Numbered from the stretch's first letter, positions 7,338 to 16,609 are shown. The stretch: DNA of 32,816 nucleotides from an uncultured Muribaculaceae bacterium (GCA_902494515.1 CABUTS010000027.1:1-32816); one strand, 5' to 3'. Made by a program: numbers and translations. Notes: generated from the sequence alone by a model not told the origin.

Positions 7338-10187
7338 ATGAAAGACTTTCATAAACTGATATATCCTGCCCTGGCAGCCGCCATGCTGGCTTCGCCGGCA
7401 ATCGCACGGGCCGACGAGGACACCGCGGTTCTCGACTCCCTCGGCAACGACGTGCAGCTGGCCTTCCGCTCCGCCGCCCCCGAGGAGGTATTCGGCGGTG
7501 TCTCGCAGGTAAATGTTGTCGAGCTTCAGAAGAAGAGCTACACCACCTACAGCCTCGCCAACATGCAGAGCCTCACCACGGGCTACGACGGTCAGCTCTG
7601 GGACATGGGCGAAGCGCTCGTCCTCGTCGACGGTGTGCCCCGCGACGCCAACAACGTCATCCCGGCTGAAATCGAAACCATCACCTTCCTGAAGGGTGCC
7701 CAGGCCGTGGTGCTCTACGGCTCCACCGCCTCCAAGGGTGTCATCCTCATCACCACCAAGCGCGGCCGCTCCACAGGCCTGCAGGTGTCGGTGCGCGGCG
7801 ACGTCACCCTCTACACCCCCAAGTACTATCCCAAGTATCTCGGTGCCGCCGAATACATGAGCCTCTACAACGAGGCCCGTATCAACGACGGCCTTGACCG
7901 GGCCTTCACCGACACCGATATCTACAACTACGCTTCGGGCCGCAATCCCTGGCGTTACCCCGACATCAACTTCTTCTCCGACGACTACCTCCGCAACCAC
8001 TCATGGCGCTACGAGGGTCAGGCCGAATTCACCGGCGGCGGCAAGTATGCCACCTTCTATGCCCTGGTCGGCCTCTACCACTCCGACGACCTGGTGAACT
8101 TCGGCGAAGGTAAGAACAACGGCACAACCCGCCTGAATGTCCGCGGTAATATCGACCTGCGCCTCAACGACTGGGTTACCGGCTGGGTGAACACCAGCGC
8201 CACCTTCTACGACAACCGCTCCGACCTCTCCAACTTCTGGAGCGAATCGGCCAAGATGCGCCCCACCGTTCCCGGCGCAACCCCGCTGGTGCCCCTGATT
8301 CCCATCTCCGAGATTCAGGAAGGCGACGAGAACTCCTGGGTGCTTGTAAACAACTCCCGCTATATCGTCGACGGCAAATACCTCCTGGGCGGCACCCAGC
8401 AGTATCAGACCAACCCGTTCGCAGCGATGTACGCCGCCGGTTACTCCAAATGGACCAGCCGTCAGCTGCAGTTCGACGCCGGTATCCGCATCGGTCTCGA
8501 CAAGATTCTCCCCGGCCTGCGCTTCATTGCCCGCGGAGCTGTCGACTACAACACCTCCTACACCACCTCGATCAACAACACCTACGCCACCTACCAGCCT
8601 ACATGGTCGAACTACGGCGGACGTGACCAGATCGTGGAAATCACCAAGTTCGGCAACGACCTGAGCTCCGGTGTGCAGAACATCAGCGGCTCCTCCGAGC
8701 GCCAGACCCTGATGTTCGCCGGCCAGTTCGACTACTCGCAGAAGTTCAACGAAGTTCACGGCGTCGAGGCCAACCTCATCGCCCACGGCTACAAGCGCAC
8801 CATCACCGGCCAGTATCACCGCACCACCAACGCGTCGCTGGCTCTCCGCGCCGCTTACAACTACGACAACCGCTACTATGCCGAATTCAACGGCGCCATC
8901 AACCACTCGGCCAAGTTTGCCCCCGGCCACCGCAACGGCTTCTCGCCCGTCGGCTCGCTCGGCTGGCGCATCAGCCAGGAGGACTTCCTGAAGGACTCTC
9001 CGGTTGTCGACGAACTCCGCATCAACGCCACTTACGGCCGGATTCTCCAGGACCTCGACATCGAGGGCTACTACCTCTATGACGACAAGTTCACCGCCGA
9101 CGGCGACTACTGGGGATGGAACGACGGTCTGAGCTCCAACCAGACCTTCGAATCGCGCCAGGGCGCCAACCCCGACCTCACCTTCGTGAAGCGCAAGGAG
9201 TTCAACCTCGGGCTGAACGGCTCCCTCTGGAACGGCTCCCTGAAGTTTGACGCCAACTTCTTCACCGTTGACATCGACGGCCTCCCCGTGCAGGCCAACA
9301 ACTTCCTCCCGAGCTACCTCCTCACCTCCTGGCCCAATTCCTCGTTCATTCCCTGGATCAACTACGGCAAGCAGCGCCGCACCGGTTTCGACCTCGGCTT
9401 CCAGGCCACCCGCAGCTTTGGCGAAGTGACCCTGTCGCTGGGCGCCAACGTGATGTACTCCACCTCGAAGAACATCCGCGTGAGCGAGAACGTCGAATAT
9501 GACTGGCTCCGCACCGAAGGTGCCGCCACTGACGCCATGCGCGGCTACAAGTGTCTCGGCTTCTTCCAGAGCGAAGAGGAAATCGCCTCCTCGGCCGTTG
9601 TCAACAACAACACCCGCCCCGGCGACCTGAAGTATCAGGATATGAACAACGACGGCATCATTGACTCCCGCGACCAGGTTGTCATCGGCCGCTGGAGCGC
9701 TCCCTGGACCTACGGTCTGAACCTCACCGCCAACTACAAGGGCTTCACACTGTTCGTGGCAGCTTCCGGCAACGCCGGCGGTGACGCCGTGATGAACAAC
9801 GACTACGCCTGGGTTTACGGTGACCGCAAATATTCCGATATCGTCCGCGGACGCTATGTCAGCTCCGAAACCGCCGCTGCCCTCGGCATCGCCGCCAACG
9901 AGAACCACGCCACCTATCCCCGTCTGACCACCCAGGGCGGCGACCTCAACTTCGTCACCTCGGACTTCTGGACATATTCCTCCGACGCCTTCTACCTCAA
10001 CCAGGTGCAGCTGACCTACAATTTGCCCTCGCAGTGGTTCAAGAACAAGTTCGTCAAGGGTATCGACATATACGTCAACGGCAACGACCTCCTGACGGTA
10101 TGCAGCCACCGCAAATACCGCGAGACCAATGTCGGCGCCGCTCCCCAGATGCGCTCCTACAACCTCGGCGTGAAAGTAAATTTCTAA
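7338..10187 (+). CDS. xusC: SusC-like TonB-dependent transporter (second pair, no regulatory N-domain)
   Basis: A 949-residue TonB-dependent transporter. Unlike the first SusC it lacks the carboxypeptidase-regulatory-like domain: after the signal peptide (about 1-25) there is only a short linker before the plug (about 50-145, with GEALVLVDGVPRDANN and LYGSTASKGVILITTKRG). The barrel follows and ends MRSYNLGVKVNF. A recognisable long TonB-box region is also absent or much reduced. It lies 26 bp after the first susD-like gene and 40 bp before its own SusD partner. Two unlike SusC/D pairs in one xylan locus are known from P. bryantii and Bacteroides ovatus; they may take different chain lengths or decorations (inference). 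Confidence 0.94.
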   Translation: MKDFHKLIYPALAAAMLASPAIARADEDTAVLDSLGNDVQLAFRSAAPEEVFGGVSQVNVVELQKKSYTTYSLANMQSLTTGYDGQLWDMGEALVLVDGVPRDANNVIPAEIETITFLKGAQAVVLYGSTASKGVILITTKRGRSTGLQVSVRGDVTLYTPKYYPKYLGAAEYMSLYNEARINDGLDRAFTDTDIYNYASGRNPWRYPDINFFSDDYLRNHSWRYEGQAEFTGGGKYATFYALVGLYHSDDLVNFGEGKNNGTTRLNVRGNIDLRLNDWVTGWVNTSATFYDNRSDLSNFWSESAKMRPTVPGATPLVPLIPISEIQEGDENSWVLVNNSRYIVDGKYLLGGTQQYQTNPFAAMYAAGYSKWTSRQLQFDAGIRIGLDKILPGLRFIARGAVDYNTSYTTSINNTYATYQPTWSNYGGRDQIVEITKFGNDLSSGVQNISGSSERQTLMFAGQFDYSQKFNEVHGVEANLIAHGYKRTITGQYHRTTNASLALRAAYNYDNRYYAEFNGAINHSAKFAPGHRNGFSPVGSLGWRISQEDFLKDSPVVDELRINATYGRILQDLDIEGYYLYDDKFTADGDYWGWNDGLSSNQTFESRQGANPDLTFVKRKEFNLGLNGSLWNGSLKFDANFFTVDIDGLPVQANNFLPSYLLTSWPNSSFIPWINYGKQRRTGFDLGFQATRSFGEVTLSLGANVMYSTSKNIRVSENVEYDWLRTEGAATDAMRGYKCLGFFQSEEEIASSAVVNNNTRPGDLKYQDMNNDGIIDSRDQVVIGRWSAPWTYGLNLTANYKGFTLFVAASGNAGGDAVMNNDYAWVYGDRKYSDIVRGRYVSSETAAALGIAANENHATYPRLTTQGGDLNFVTSDFWTYSSDAFYLNQVQLTYNLPSQWFKNKFVKGIDIYVNGNDLLTVCSHRKYRETNVGAAPQMRSYNLGVKVNF

Positions 10188-10227
10188 TAAGTAGTACGAT
10201 TCAGTTACTTATCAACCGACAGAAATC

Positions 10228-11982
10228 ATGAAAAAATATATAATTCCCGGTCTGATCGCACTGGCTGCAGGGTTCACCGCCTGCGACGATGTGTTCGTGC
10301 CCGCCCCCGAGAACAATCTTCCGCTGGATTATCTCGAGGAAAACTCCAACTACGCGGAGGGTCTGCTCGGGGTGGCATATATCGCGCTTCCCAACGGCTC
10401 CTTCCCCTTCAGCGAGGTGGCCACTGACGACGCCGTGAGCAACGACGCCGACAACAGCTACCGCATCATCGCCTCGGGTCGCTGGACCGCGCAGAACAAC
10501 CCCATCAACCGCTGGGAGGGCAGCCGCTCGGCTATCCAGTACTGCAACCTCTTCCTGGAGCGCCTCGACGGCGTTACCTGGGCTGCCGACCCCGACGCCA
10601 ACAAGTATTTCCGCGAGCGCTTCGAGGCTGAAGCCCGCGCCCTCCGCGCAATCCACATGTACTACCTGCTGCAGAGCCACGCCGGCTTCGACGCCCAGGG
10701 CAACCTCCTCGGTGTGCCCATCGTGGAAACCTCCGAAAGCGCTACCGGCAGCAACTTCAACGTTCCCCGCAACACCTTCGTGGAGTGCATGGAAGCCATG
10801 CAGCGCGACGCCGAATTCGCCCTTGCCAACCTCCCCCGCACCTACGGCCCCGAATGTTTCGATGAGGTCCGCGCCAAGCACCCCGGCATCACCGACGGTC
10901 AGCTCGAGCGCGTCTACGGCTCCAAGTTCGTAGGCCGCATCTCCGGCGAAATCGTGGAGGCTTATCTGGCCCGCATGGCCCTCATGGCCGCCAGCCCCGC
11001 CTACGAAGCATCCGGTGTGACCTGGGAGAAAGCCGCCAACCTCAATGCCAAGATCATCGGCTACGCCGGCGGCATCAACGGTCTCGACCCCTCCGGCGCA
11101 ACCTGGTACTGCGCTCCCAACATCGACAAGCTCGGCGATACCGAATCCCCCGCCGAAGTGATGTGGCGTACCACCAAGGGCTCCAGCTCCGACCTGGAGA
11201 AGGAGAACTTCCCGCCGACACTCTACGGCAACGGCCGCATCAACCCCACCCAGAACCTCGTGGATGCCTTCCCGATGGCCAACGGCTATCCTATCAGCGA
11301 CCCCCGCTCGGATTACAGCAAGGATAATCCCTACGCCGACCGCGACCCCCGTCTGTCGCTCTACATCCTCTACAACGGAGCTACCGCAGGTATCAACAAC
11401 AAGGTGATCACCACCGCTGCCGACGGCACCGACAATGACGCCCTCAACAAGATTTCCACCTCCACCCGCACCGGCTACTACATGAAGAAGCACCTCAACC
11501 AGAGCGTGAACTGCGATCCCAGCTCAACCCAGGGGCAGGTACACTACACCGCCCGTCTGCGCTACACCGAGTTCTTCCTCAACTACGCCGAAGCTGCCAA
11601 CGAGGCCTGGGGTCCCACCGGAACCGGAAGCAACGGTTTCTCGGCCTACGACGTCATCAAGGAGATTCGCCTCCGCGCCGGCATCGGTCTGGAGAACGGC
11701 GACGCCTACCTCGAGGAGTGCAAGGCCGACAAAGCCCGCATGCGTGAGCTCATCCGCAACGAGCGCCGTCTGGAACTCTGCTTCGAAGGCTTCCGCTTCT
11801 TCGACCTCCGCCGCTGGAAGGCCGACCTCAACGAATCCGCCATGGGTGTGAACATCACCGACGGCAAGTATTCCCCCTTCGAGGTCGAGACCCGCAACTA
11901 CCGCGACTATATGTACTACGGTCCCATCCCCTACAGCGAAGTACTCAAATTCAGCGAACTCCACCAGAACGCAGGATGGTAA
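10228..11982 (+). CDS. xusD: SusD-like glycan-binding lipoprotein (second pair)
   Basis: A 584-residue SusD homologue with a lipoprotein signal ending AAGFTA-Cys19. SusD hallmarks are the N-terminal ENNLPLDYLEENSNYAEGLL region, a helical TPR segment (RFEAEARALRAIHMYYLLQSHAG, in part, about 131-153), the RELIRNERRLELCFEGFRFFDLRRW block (in part, about 503-525) and a closing NAGW. It pairs with the preceding SusC. A GC-rich hairpin lies directly after its stop codon. Xylan-fragment binding is inferred from the locus. Confidence 0.94.
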   Translation: MKKYIIPGLIALAAGFTACDDVFVPAPENNLPLDYLEENSNYAEGLLGVAYIALPNGSFPFSEVATDDAVSNDADNSYRIIASGRWTAQNNPINRWEGSRSAIQYCNLFLERLDGVTWAADPDANKYFRERFEAEARALRAIHMYYLLQSHAGFDAQGNLLGVPIVETSESATGSNFNVPRNTFVECMEAMQRDAEFALANLPRTYGPECFDEVRAKHPGITDGQLERVYGSKFVGRISGEIVEAYLARMALMAASPAYEASGVTWEKAANLNAKIIGYAGGINGLDPSGATWYCAPNIDKLGDTESPAEVMWRTTKGSSSDLEKENFPPTLYGNGRINPTQNLVDAFPMANGYPISDPRSDYSKDNPYADRDPRLSLYILYNGATAGINNKVITTAADGTDNDALNKISTSTRTGYYMKKHLNQSVNCDPSSTQGQVHYTARLRYTEFFLNYAEAANEAWGPTGTGSNGFSAYDVIKEIRLRAGIGLENGDAYLEECKADKARMRELIRNERRLELCFEGFRFFDLRRWKADLNESAMGVNITDGKYSPFEVETRNYRDYMYYGPIPYSEVLKFSELHQNAGW

Positions 11983-11984
11983 AT

Positions 11985-12005
11985 CTCCGGAGCCCGGCTC
12001 CGGAG
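11985..12005 (+). other. GC-rich hairpin between xusD and xusE
   Basis: CTCCGGAGCC (11985-11994) is followed after one base by its reverse complement GGCTCCGGAG (11996-12005). It starts two bases after the stop codon of the SusD-like gene. No T run follows, only a CT-rich stretch, so it is more likely an mRNA-stabilising or attenuating stem than a full terminator. Confidence 0.5.
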
Positions 12006-12045
12006 GCTCTCTCCCCTCTGTAAATCATTCTAACAGATAAGATTC

Positions 12046-13125
12046 ATGAAAAAATCGATATTAGCAATAGCTGCTCTCGGAACGATGCTTACCGCCTGCC
12101 ACAACGGCGACGTGAAGTTCGACAACTTCGAGTACCAGACAATGTACTTCTCCAAGCAGTCGCCTGTCCGCACCATCACCCTGGGCGATGACGGCGAGAT
12201 GGACACCAGCGACGACAACGCCCACCGCCTCTACATCAAGGCAGCCCTCGGCGGCGTCAACGTCAACACCGCCACTCATTCGGCGGCTTTCGTGGTCGAC
12301 AACTCCCTCTGCGACAACCTCGTGTTCACCGAAACCGGTGCGCCCGTCAAGGCTATGCCCGCCGACTATTACGTGCTCAACGGCGACGAGATGGTCATCA
12401 AGCCCGGCGAGGTGCTCGGCGGCGTGAAGGTGCAGCTCACCGACGCCTTCTTCAACGATCCCGAGACTGTCGGCGTCAGCTACGTGATTCCCCTGCGACT
12501 CGTGTCGTCGGCCGACTCCATTCTCGAAGGCAAGGCCAAGGATGGCATTGAAAACCCCAACCGCCTGCGTCCCGACGACTGGTCGATCCAGCCCAAGGAT
12601 TATGTCCTCTATGCCGTGAAGTACAAGAACGTCTACCACGGCTGCTGGGTCAGCAAGGGCACCGACGTGATGGAGAACCGCGGCGAAACCACCACCCGCG
12701 ACCGCAACGTCGAGCTTTGGGAGAAAGCAACCCTGCGCTATCTGACCACCCGCTCGCTGAAGTCCTCGGTCTACTCCTTCAGCTTCACCGTCCCCTCGGT
12801 CAACGACAAGGGTGAGAAGTCGGAGAAGAACATCGCCTGCGACCTGATTCTGAATTTCGACGACAACAACGCCGTAACCGTCACCACCCAGACCGCCGGC
12901 TGCACCGCCGCCGGTTCCGGCCAGTGGACCCGTCAGGGCGAACCCAAGGCCTGGGGCGACAAGGACCGCGACCTGCTTGAGCTCGACTACAACTTCACCA
13001 TCGAGTATGTCTACAACGACATGACCGGCGAGAAGGCTACCTATCGCTACTCCTCGAAGGAGCGCATGGTGATGCAGAGCCGTCAGAACAAGCTCGAGGA
13101 ATTCAAATTCAGCCTGGCTCAGTAA
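12046..13125 (+). CDS. xusE: DUF1735-type surface lipoprotein (XusE-like glycan-binding protein)
   Basis: A 359-residue lipoprotein (signal ending TMLTA-Cys18). Residues about 25-160 resemble the DUF1735 beta-sandwich: a segment with YIKAALGGVNVN, then ADYYVLNGDEMVIKPGEV, and a PLRLVSSADS strand end. The C-terminal half (about 180-359) resembles the DUF5627 kind of beta-rich domain. Its position between a SusD and the split GH10 xylanase is the position of XusE in P. bryantii and of the surface glycan-binding protein in B. ovatus xylan loci, so a role in holding xylan at the cell surface is likely. No catalytic motif is seen. It is flanked by hairpins on both sides. Confidence 0.85.
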   Translation: MKKSILAIAALGTMLTACHNGDVKFDNFEYQTMYFSKQSPVRTITLGDDGEMDTSDDNAHRLYIKAALGGVNVNTATHSAAFVVDNSLCDNLVFTETGAPVKAMPADYYVLNGDEMVIKPGEVLGGVKVQLTDAFFNDPETVGVSYVIPLRLVSSADSILEGKAKDGIENPNRLRPDDWSIQPKDYVLYAVKYKNVYHGCWVSKGTDVMENRGETTTRDRNVELWEKATLRYLTTRSLKSSVYSFSFTVPSVNDKGEKSEKNIACDLILNFDDNNAVTVTTQTAGCTAAGSGQWTRQGEPKAWGDKDRDLLELDYNFTIEYVYNDMTGEKATYRYSSKERMVMQSRQNKLEEFKFSLAQ

Positions 13126-13148
13126 TCCTTCCGAGAAATTCAAATTAA

Positions 13149-13179
13149 CCGTTGTCTGTAAAATCCTTACAGACAACGG
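13149..13179 (+). terminator. Perfect 13-bp stem-loop between xusE and xyn10C (intra-operon)
   Basis: CCGTTGTCTGTAA (13149-13161) pairs with TTACAGACAACGG (13167-13179) over a 5-nt loop. It lacks a T tail, being followed by an A-rich stretch, so complete termination is unlikely. A weak -7-like box (CAATTTTG, 13191-13198, one mismatch) follows 12 bp downstream, and could allow separate expression of the xylanase. Confidence 0.5.
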
Positions 13180-13212
13180 CAAATTGAAAACAATTTTGAA
13201 CAGATACTCAAA

Positions 13213-15399
13213 ATGAAAAAATATCATATCTTAACGGCTATGGGGCTCGCCGGAGTAATGCTCGGAGGGTGTGCCGACAACGATATCGATGTGTTCACCG
13301 TCGAAAAGCCGCAGAGCGTGGCCGACTACGAATACCTCGACGCTTACGGCGACCTGAAGTCCTATATCGACCGCAGCGCCCACCCCAACTTCCTGTTAGG
13401 TACGGCAATCTCGGCCGCCGACTACAACAAGAAGGGGCTGGTTTTCCTGCTCTCCAACAGCAACTTCGACATCGTAACCCTCGGCAACGCAATGAAGTAT
13501 GCCTCCTGCGTGGCCGACGACGGCACGATGGATTTCGGCACCGTCGGCACCTTCATCGACAATGCCCGCGCCGCCGGAATGCAGGTCTACGGCCACACCC
13601 TCTGCTGGCATGAGCAGCAGAACGTGAAGTGGCTCAACAAGCTGATCGCCGACAAGGAGATTGAAATCGACCCCGACGCCGCCACCGAAGTCGAGGACGC
13701 CAAGACCACCTACGCCGGTCTCACCGAGTTCCCCTACTACGTCATGGGCTACAAGCCCGAAATCATCGACGGCATACTGACCGTGCCGGAATATCCCGGC
13801 TCATGGTATCAGTTCTTCGTTATGGACGGCCTTTCGTTCGTCGAAGGCCGCGAATACAAGGTTACCGCCAAAATCAAGGGCAGCCAGGCCGGTTCGCTGA
13901 ACGTTCAGCTCGGCAGCTGGGGTGCCCTCCAGGAGAAGAAGCTCGACTTCACCGAGGAGTGGAGCGAGGCTTCCTGCACCATGAATCCCCAGACCGTTAC
14001 CTCCGGCTTCTGTGTGTTCCAGCCCGGAACCTACGAAGGCAAGCTCGAAATCGAATGGGTGAAAATATCCCACGTCGAGGCTCCGTCCGTGAAATATTAT
14101 GAGTCGCTGATCACCAGCGGCGATGCCGACGCCGGCGAGAGCGAGAATGTAATCTCCCGCGAGCCCGGTGCTGCCGACATTCAGGCTGCCGTGGTCGACG
14201 ATGCTCTCGGCACCGGCAAGGTCTTTGTCAGCCGCATCGGCGGCAGCCCCGCCAACGCATGGGATTCGCAGTTCTTCATCAAGTTCAACAGCCCCCTGCA
14301 GGAGGGCGACAAGATCCGCGTCAGCTTCCGCTACCGCTGCGACGACACCCGCAGCATCGACACCCAGGCCCACGGCGCTCCCGGTTCCTACCACTACTGG
14401 TCTTGCATAGGTACCCTGAACGCTACCCCCCAGTGGCAGGATCACTCCTGGATGGGCACCGTCTCGGCTGACTTCGCCGGCAGCGACGGCTTCCAGTCCA
14501 TCGCCTTCAACCTCTCGTCGGTTGCCGACGCCGGCAACTTCTACATCGACGACATCGTGGCCGAAATCGAACGTTCCGGCAACACCATTCCTCTGACTCC
14601 CGAAGAGAAGGCTCAGGTCCTCGAAGATGAGATGGCCCGCTGGATCAAGGGTATGATGGAAGCCACCCAGGGCTACGTGAAGGCCTGGGATGTTGTCAAC
14701 GAGCCCCTCTCCGGCGGCCCGTGGGGACAGCGCTACGACCTGCAGCACGCCGCCACCACCAGCGATCCTTCCAACAAGTTCTTCTGGCAGGACTATCTGG
14801 GCGACGACTACGTACGCGTGCCCATCAAGTATGCCCGCCAGTACTTCGCCGAGAACGGCGGCAACCCCGACGAACTCAAGCTGTTCATCAACGACTACAA
14901 CCTCGAAAGCGACTGGGACGACAACCAGAAACTCAAGAGCCTCATCCAGTGGATTGAGCAGTGGGAGAGCGACGGCGTCACCAAGATCGACGGTATCGGC
15001 TCGCAGATGCACATCAGCTACTACATGAACCCCGAAACCCAGAAGAGCAAGGAAGAGCATGTGGTCAAGATGCTCGAACTCATGGCCGCCACCGGCAAGC
15101 TCGTCCGTATCACCGAGTTCGACATGGGTCTGGTAGATGAGAACGGCAACGACGTTCCCACCGATCAGGTAACCCTGGAGCAGCACAAGCTGATGTCGGA
15201 TTACTACAAGTTCATTATCCGCAAGTATCTGGAAATCGTCCCCGTAGAGCAGCAGTTCGGTATCACAATGTGGTGCCAGACCGACTCCCCCGAGGGCTCC
15301 GGATGGCGTCCCAACTCGCCTGTCGGCATCTGGGACAGCAATTTCAACCGCAAACCCGCCTACGCCGGAGTAGCCGAAGGCCTCTCCGGTCAGGAATAA
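13213..15399 (+). CDS. xyn10C: GH10 endo-beta-1,4-xylanase with two inserted binding modules
   Basis: A 728-residue cell-surface lipoprotein (signal ending MLGG-Cys20) that cuts the xylan backbone. The GH10 barrel is split: its first part runs about 42-150 (TLCWHEQ at 129-135), its second about 462-722. Acid/base Glu497 lies in WDVVNEPL and nucleophile Glu635 in RITEFDMGL. Between them sit two beta-sandwich modules, about 166-288 and 300-455, of the CBM4/9-like kind; the second ends in a typical NFYIDDIVAEI strand. This architecture is known for P. bryantii Xyn10C and B. ovatus homologues. The first inserted module is closely related to the N-terminal half of the next gene product, with 30 identical bases. 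An intrinsic terminator follows the stop. Confidence 0.96.
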   Translation: MKKYHILTAMGLAGVMLGGCADNDIDVFTVEKPQSVADYEYLDAYGDLKSYIDRSAHPNFLLGTAISAADYNKKGLVFLLSNSNFDIVTLGNAMKYASCVADDGTMDFGTVGTFIDNARAAGMQVYGHTLCWHEQQNVKWLNKLIADKEIEIDPDAATEVEDAKTTYAGLTEFPYYVMGYKPEIIDGILTVPEYPGSWYQFFVMDGLSFVEGREYKVTAKIKGSQAGSLNVQLGSWGALQEKKLDFTEEWSEASCTMNPQTVTSGFCVFQPGTYEGKLEIEWVKISHVEAPSVKYYESLITSGDADAGESENVISREPGAADIQAAVVDDALGTGKVFVSRIGGSPANAWDSQFFIKFNSPLQEGDKIRVSFRYRCDDTRSIDTQAHGAPGSYHYWSCIGTLNATPQWQDHSWMGTVSADFAGSDGFQSIAFNLSSVADAGNFYIDDIVAEIERSGNTIPLTPEEKAQVLEDEMARWIKGMMEATQGYVKAWDVVNEPLSGGPWGQRYDLQHAATTSDPSNKFFWQDYLGDDYVRVPIKYARQYFAENGGNPDELKLFINDYNLESDWDDNQKLKSLIQWIEQWESDGVTKIDGIGSQMHISYYMNPETQKSKEEHVVKMLELMAATGKLVRITEFDMGLVDENGNDVPTDQVTLEQHKLMSDYYKFIIRKYLEIVPVEQQFGITMWCQTDSPEGSGWRPNSPVGIWDSNFNRKPAYAGVAEGLSGQE

Positions 15400-15406
15400 C
15401 AATCTG

Positions 15407-15467
15407 AAAAGCAGAGTCCGGTGGCCCGGGAGGCTCCGGCCGTCCCGGCCCCCGGACTTTGTTTTTT
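15407..15467 (+). terminator. Strong intrinsic terminator after xyn10C
   Basis: A 15-bp stem with two G-U pairs (15407-15421 with 15452-15466) encloses a GC-rich 30-nt segment that can itself fold (CCGGGA at 15426-15431 with TCCCGG at 15443-15448). The stem runs into a six-T tract at 15462-15467. This is the clearest Rho-independent terminator inside the locus and should cut expression of the downstream enzyme genes relative to the uptake core. Confidence 0.85.
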
Positions 15468-15496
15468 CATTACCAACCACTTAAACTAATTATTGC

Positions 15497-16609
15497 ATGA
15501 AAAAACTTTTACTCAGTCTTGCTGTCGCTGCGATGAGCCTTTCGGCAGCTGCCGATGAAATCGTTGACTACGACCACTCCTTCTCGGAGTACACCTCCTT
15601 CCCCTACTATGTGATGGGTTATGAACCCACAATCGAGAACGGTATCCTGACAGCCGAATATCCCGGCTCATGGTATCAGTTCTTCATCGCCGACCAAATT
15701 CCCACTACTGCCGGCGAAACCTACACCGCAATTGTCAAGATCAAGGCCTCGCAGCCCGGTTCTCTTGCCCTCAACATGGGCTGGGGATGGGGCGAAGGGG
15801 AGCAGATCAAATCCTCGATTAACGTCACCACCGACTGGACCGAAGCCACCGCTACTTTCGAAGAGGTAGGCGGAACTTCCTGTAACCTCGTCCTGCAGCC
15901 CGGCGGTCACGAAGGCACCATCGAAATCGAATGGGTGAAGGTTGTCCACGGCGGCGACCCCGTTGTGCTCCCCACCACCGGCGACATCGTGGCTGAATAC
16001 TACACCGCAAACTCCACCGCAACCTTCGGCGGCTGGGGCGGTTCCTCCACCTTCGAGAACGTCACAGAGGACGGCAAGCCCTGCCTGAAGTTCACCAACC
16101 CCGAAGCTGCCGACGGCGCATGGGGTGTGCAGCTCGCCATCAACAACGACTACAATGCCGGCACCACCTATTACCTCGGTTTCGACATCAAGGGTGACGC
16201 CGCCAAGAACATCGCCACCTCCTTCCAGGCTGCCGGCGACGACGGCGGTACGGCATATTACGAAGACAAGGGCGCTATGACCAACTTCTCCGTAACTCCC
16301 GACTGGAACCATGTAATCATCTACGGCGAATGTACCGAAGGCACCAACCCCGCCCACAAAGCCAACCGTCTGCTCATGAACCTCGGCAAGTATGTCGGCA
16401 CATTCTACATGACCAATGTGACCGTCTACACTGTCGACGGATCCGGTATCGACGCCATCGCAGCCGATAATGCGGCAGCCGCTCCCGCCGTCAAGGGTGT
16501 CTACAACCTGATGGGTGTGCGCGTTCTCGACAACGCCGACGACCTTTCGACCCTGACTCCCGGCATCTACATCGTCAACGGAAAGAAAACAGCTATTATG
16601 AATCGATAA
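15497..16609 (+). CDS. Secreted protein made of two xylanase-type binding modules
   Basis: A 370-residue secreted protein with no catalytic motif. After a signal peptide (about 1-19) comes a module (about 28-152) strongly similar to the first module inserted in the preceding xylanase: both share FPYYVMGY, YPGSWYQFF and IEIEWVK. A second CBM4/9-like module (about 160-315) has the WGVQLAI and FYMTNVTVYTVD strands. The C-terminal tail (about 333-368) has GVYNLMGVRV and LTPGIYIVNGKK, like short Por/T9SS-type sorting domains. A glycan-binding function is inferred; it may act as a soluble or anchored xylan-binding scaffold. It follows the terminator by 30 bp. DNA identity over 30 bp to the xylanase supports duplication of the binding cassette. 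Confidence 0.82.
   Translation: MKKLLLSLAVAAMSLSAAADEIVDYDHSFSEYTSFPYYVMGYEPTIENGILTAEYPGSWYQFFIADQIPTTAGETYTAIVKIKASQPGSLALNMGWGWGEGEQIKSSINVTTDWTEATATFEEVGGTSCNLVLQPGGHEGTIEIEWVKVVHGGDPVVLPTTGDIVAEYYTANSTATFGGWGGSSTFENVTEDGKPCLKFTNPEAADGAWGVQLAINNDYNAGTTYYLGFDIKGDAAKNIATSFQAAGDDGGTAYYEDKGAMTNFSVTPDWNHVIIYGECTEGTNPAHKANRLLMNLGKYVGTFYMTNVTVYTVDGSGIDAIAADNAAAAPAVKGVYNLMGVRVLDNADDLSTLTPGIYIVNGKKTAIMNR

Noticed and set aside
8001..10109. 702-codon open frame antisense to the second susC-like gene
   Set aside because: Same codon-bias shadow; no signal peptide or motif, and the sense frame is well supported. The similar antisense frames over SusD, GH10, GH5, GH67 and other genes are rejected for the same reason.
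10187..10212. ATAAGTA/TACTTAT dyad between the second SusC and SusD genes
   Set aside because: Seven AT-rich pairs with a 12-nt loop are too weak to support a regulatory claim.
13191..13198. CAATTTTG as a promoter -7 box for xyn10C
   Set aside because: It has one mismatch in the conserved TA and no -33 element at proper spacing, so it is mentioned only as a possibility beside the hairpin.
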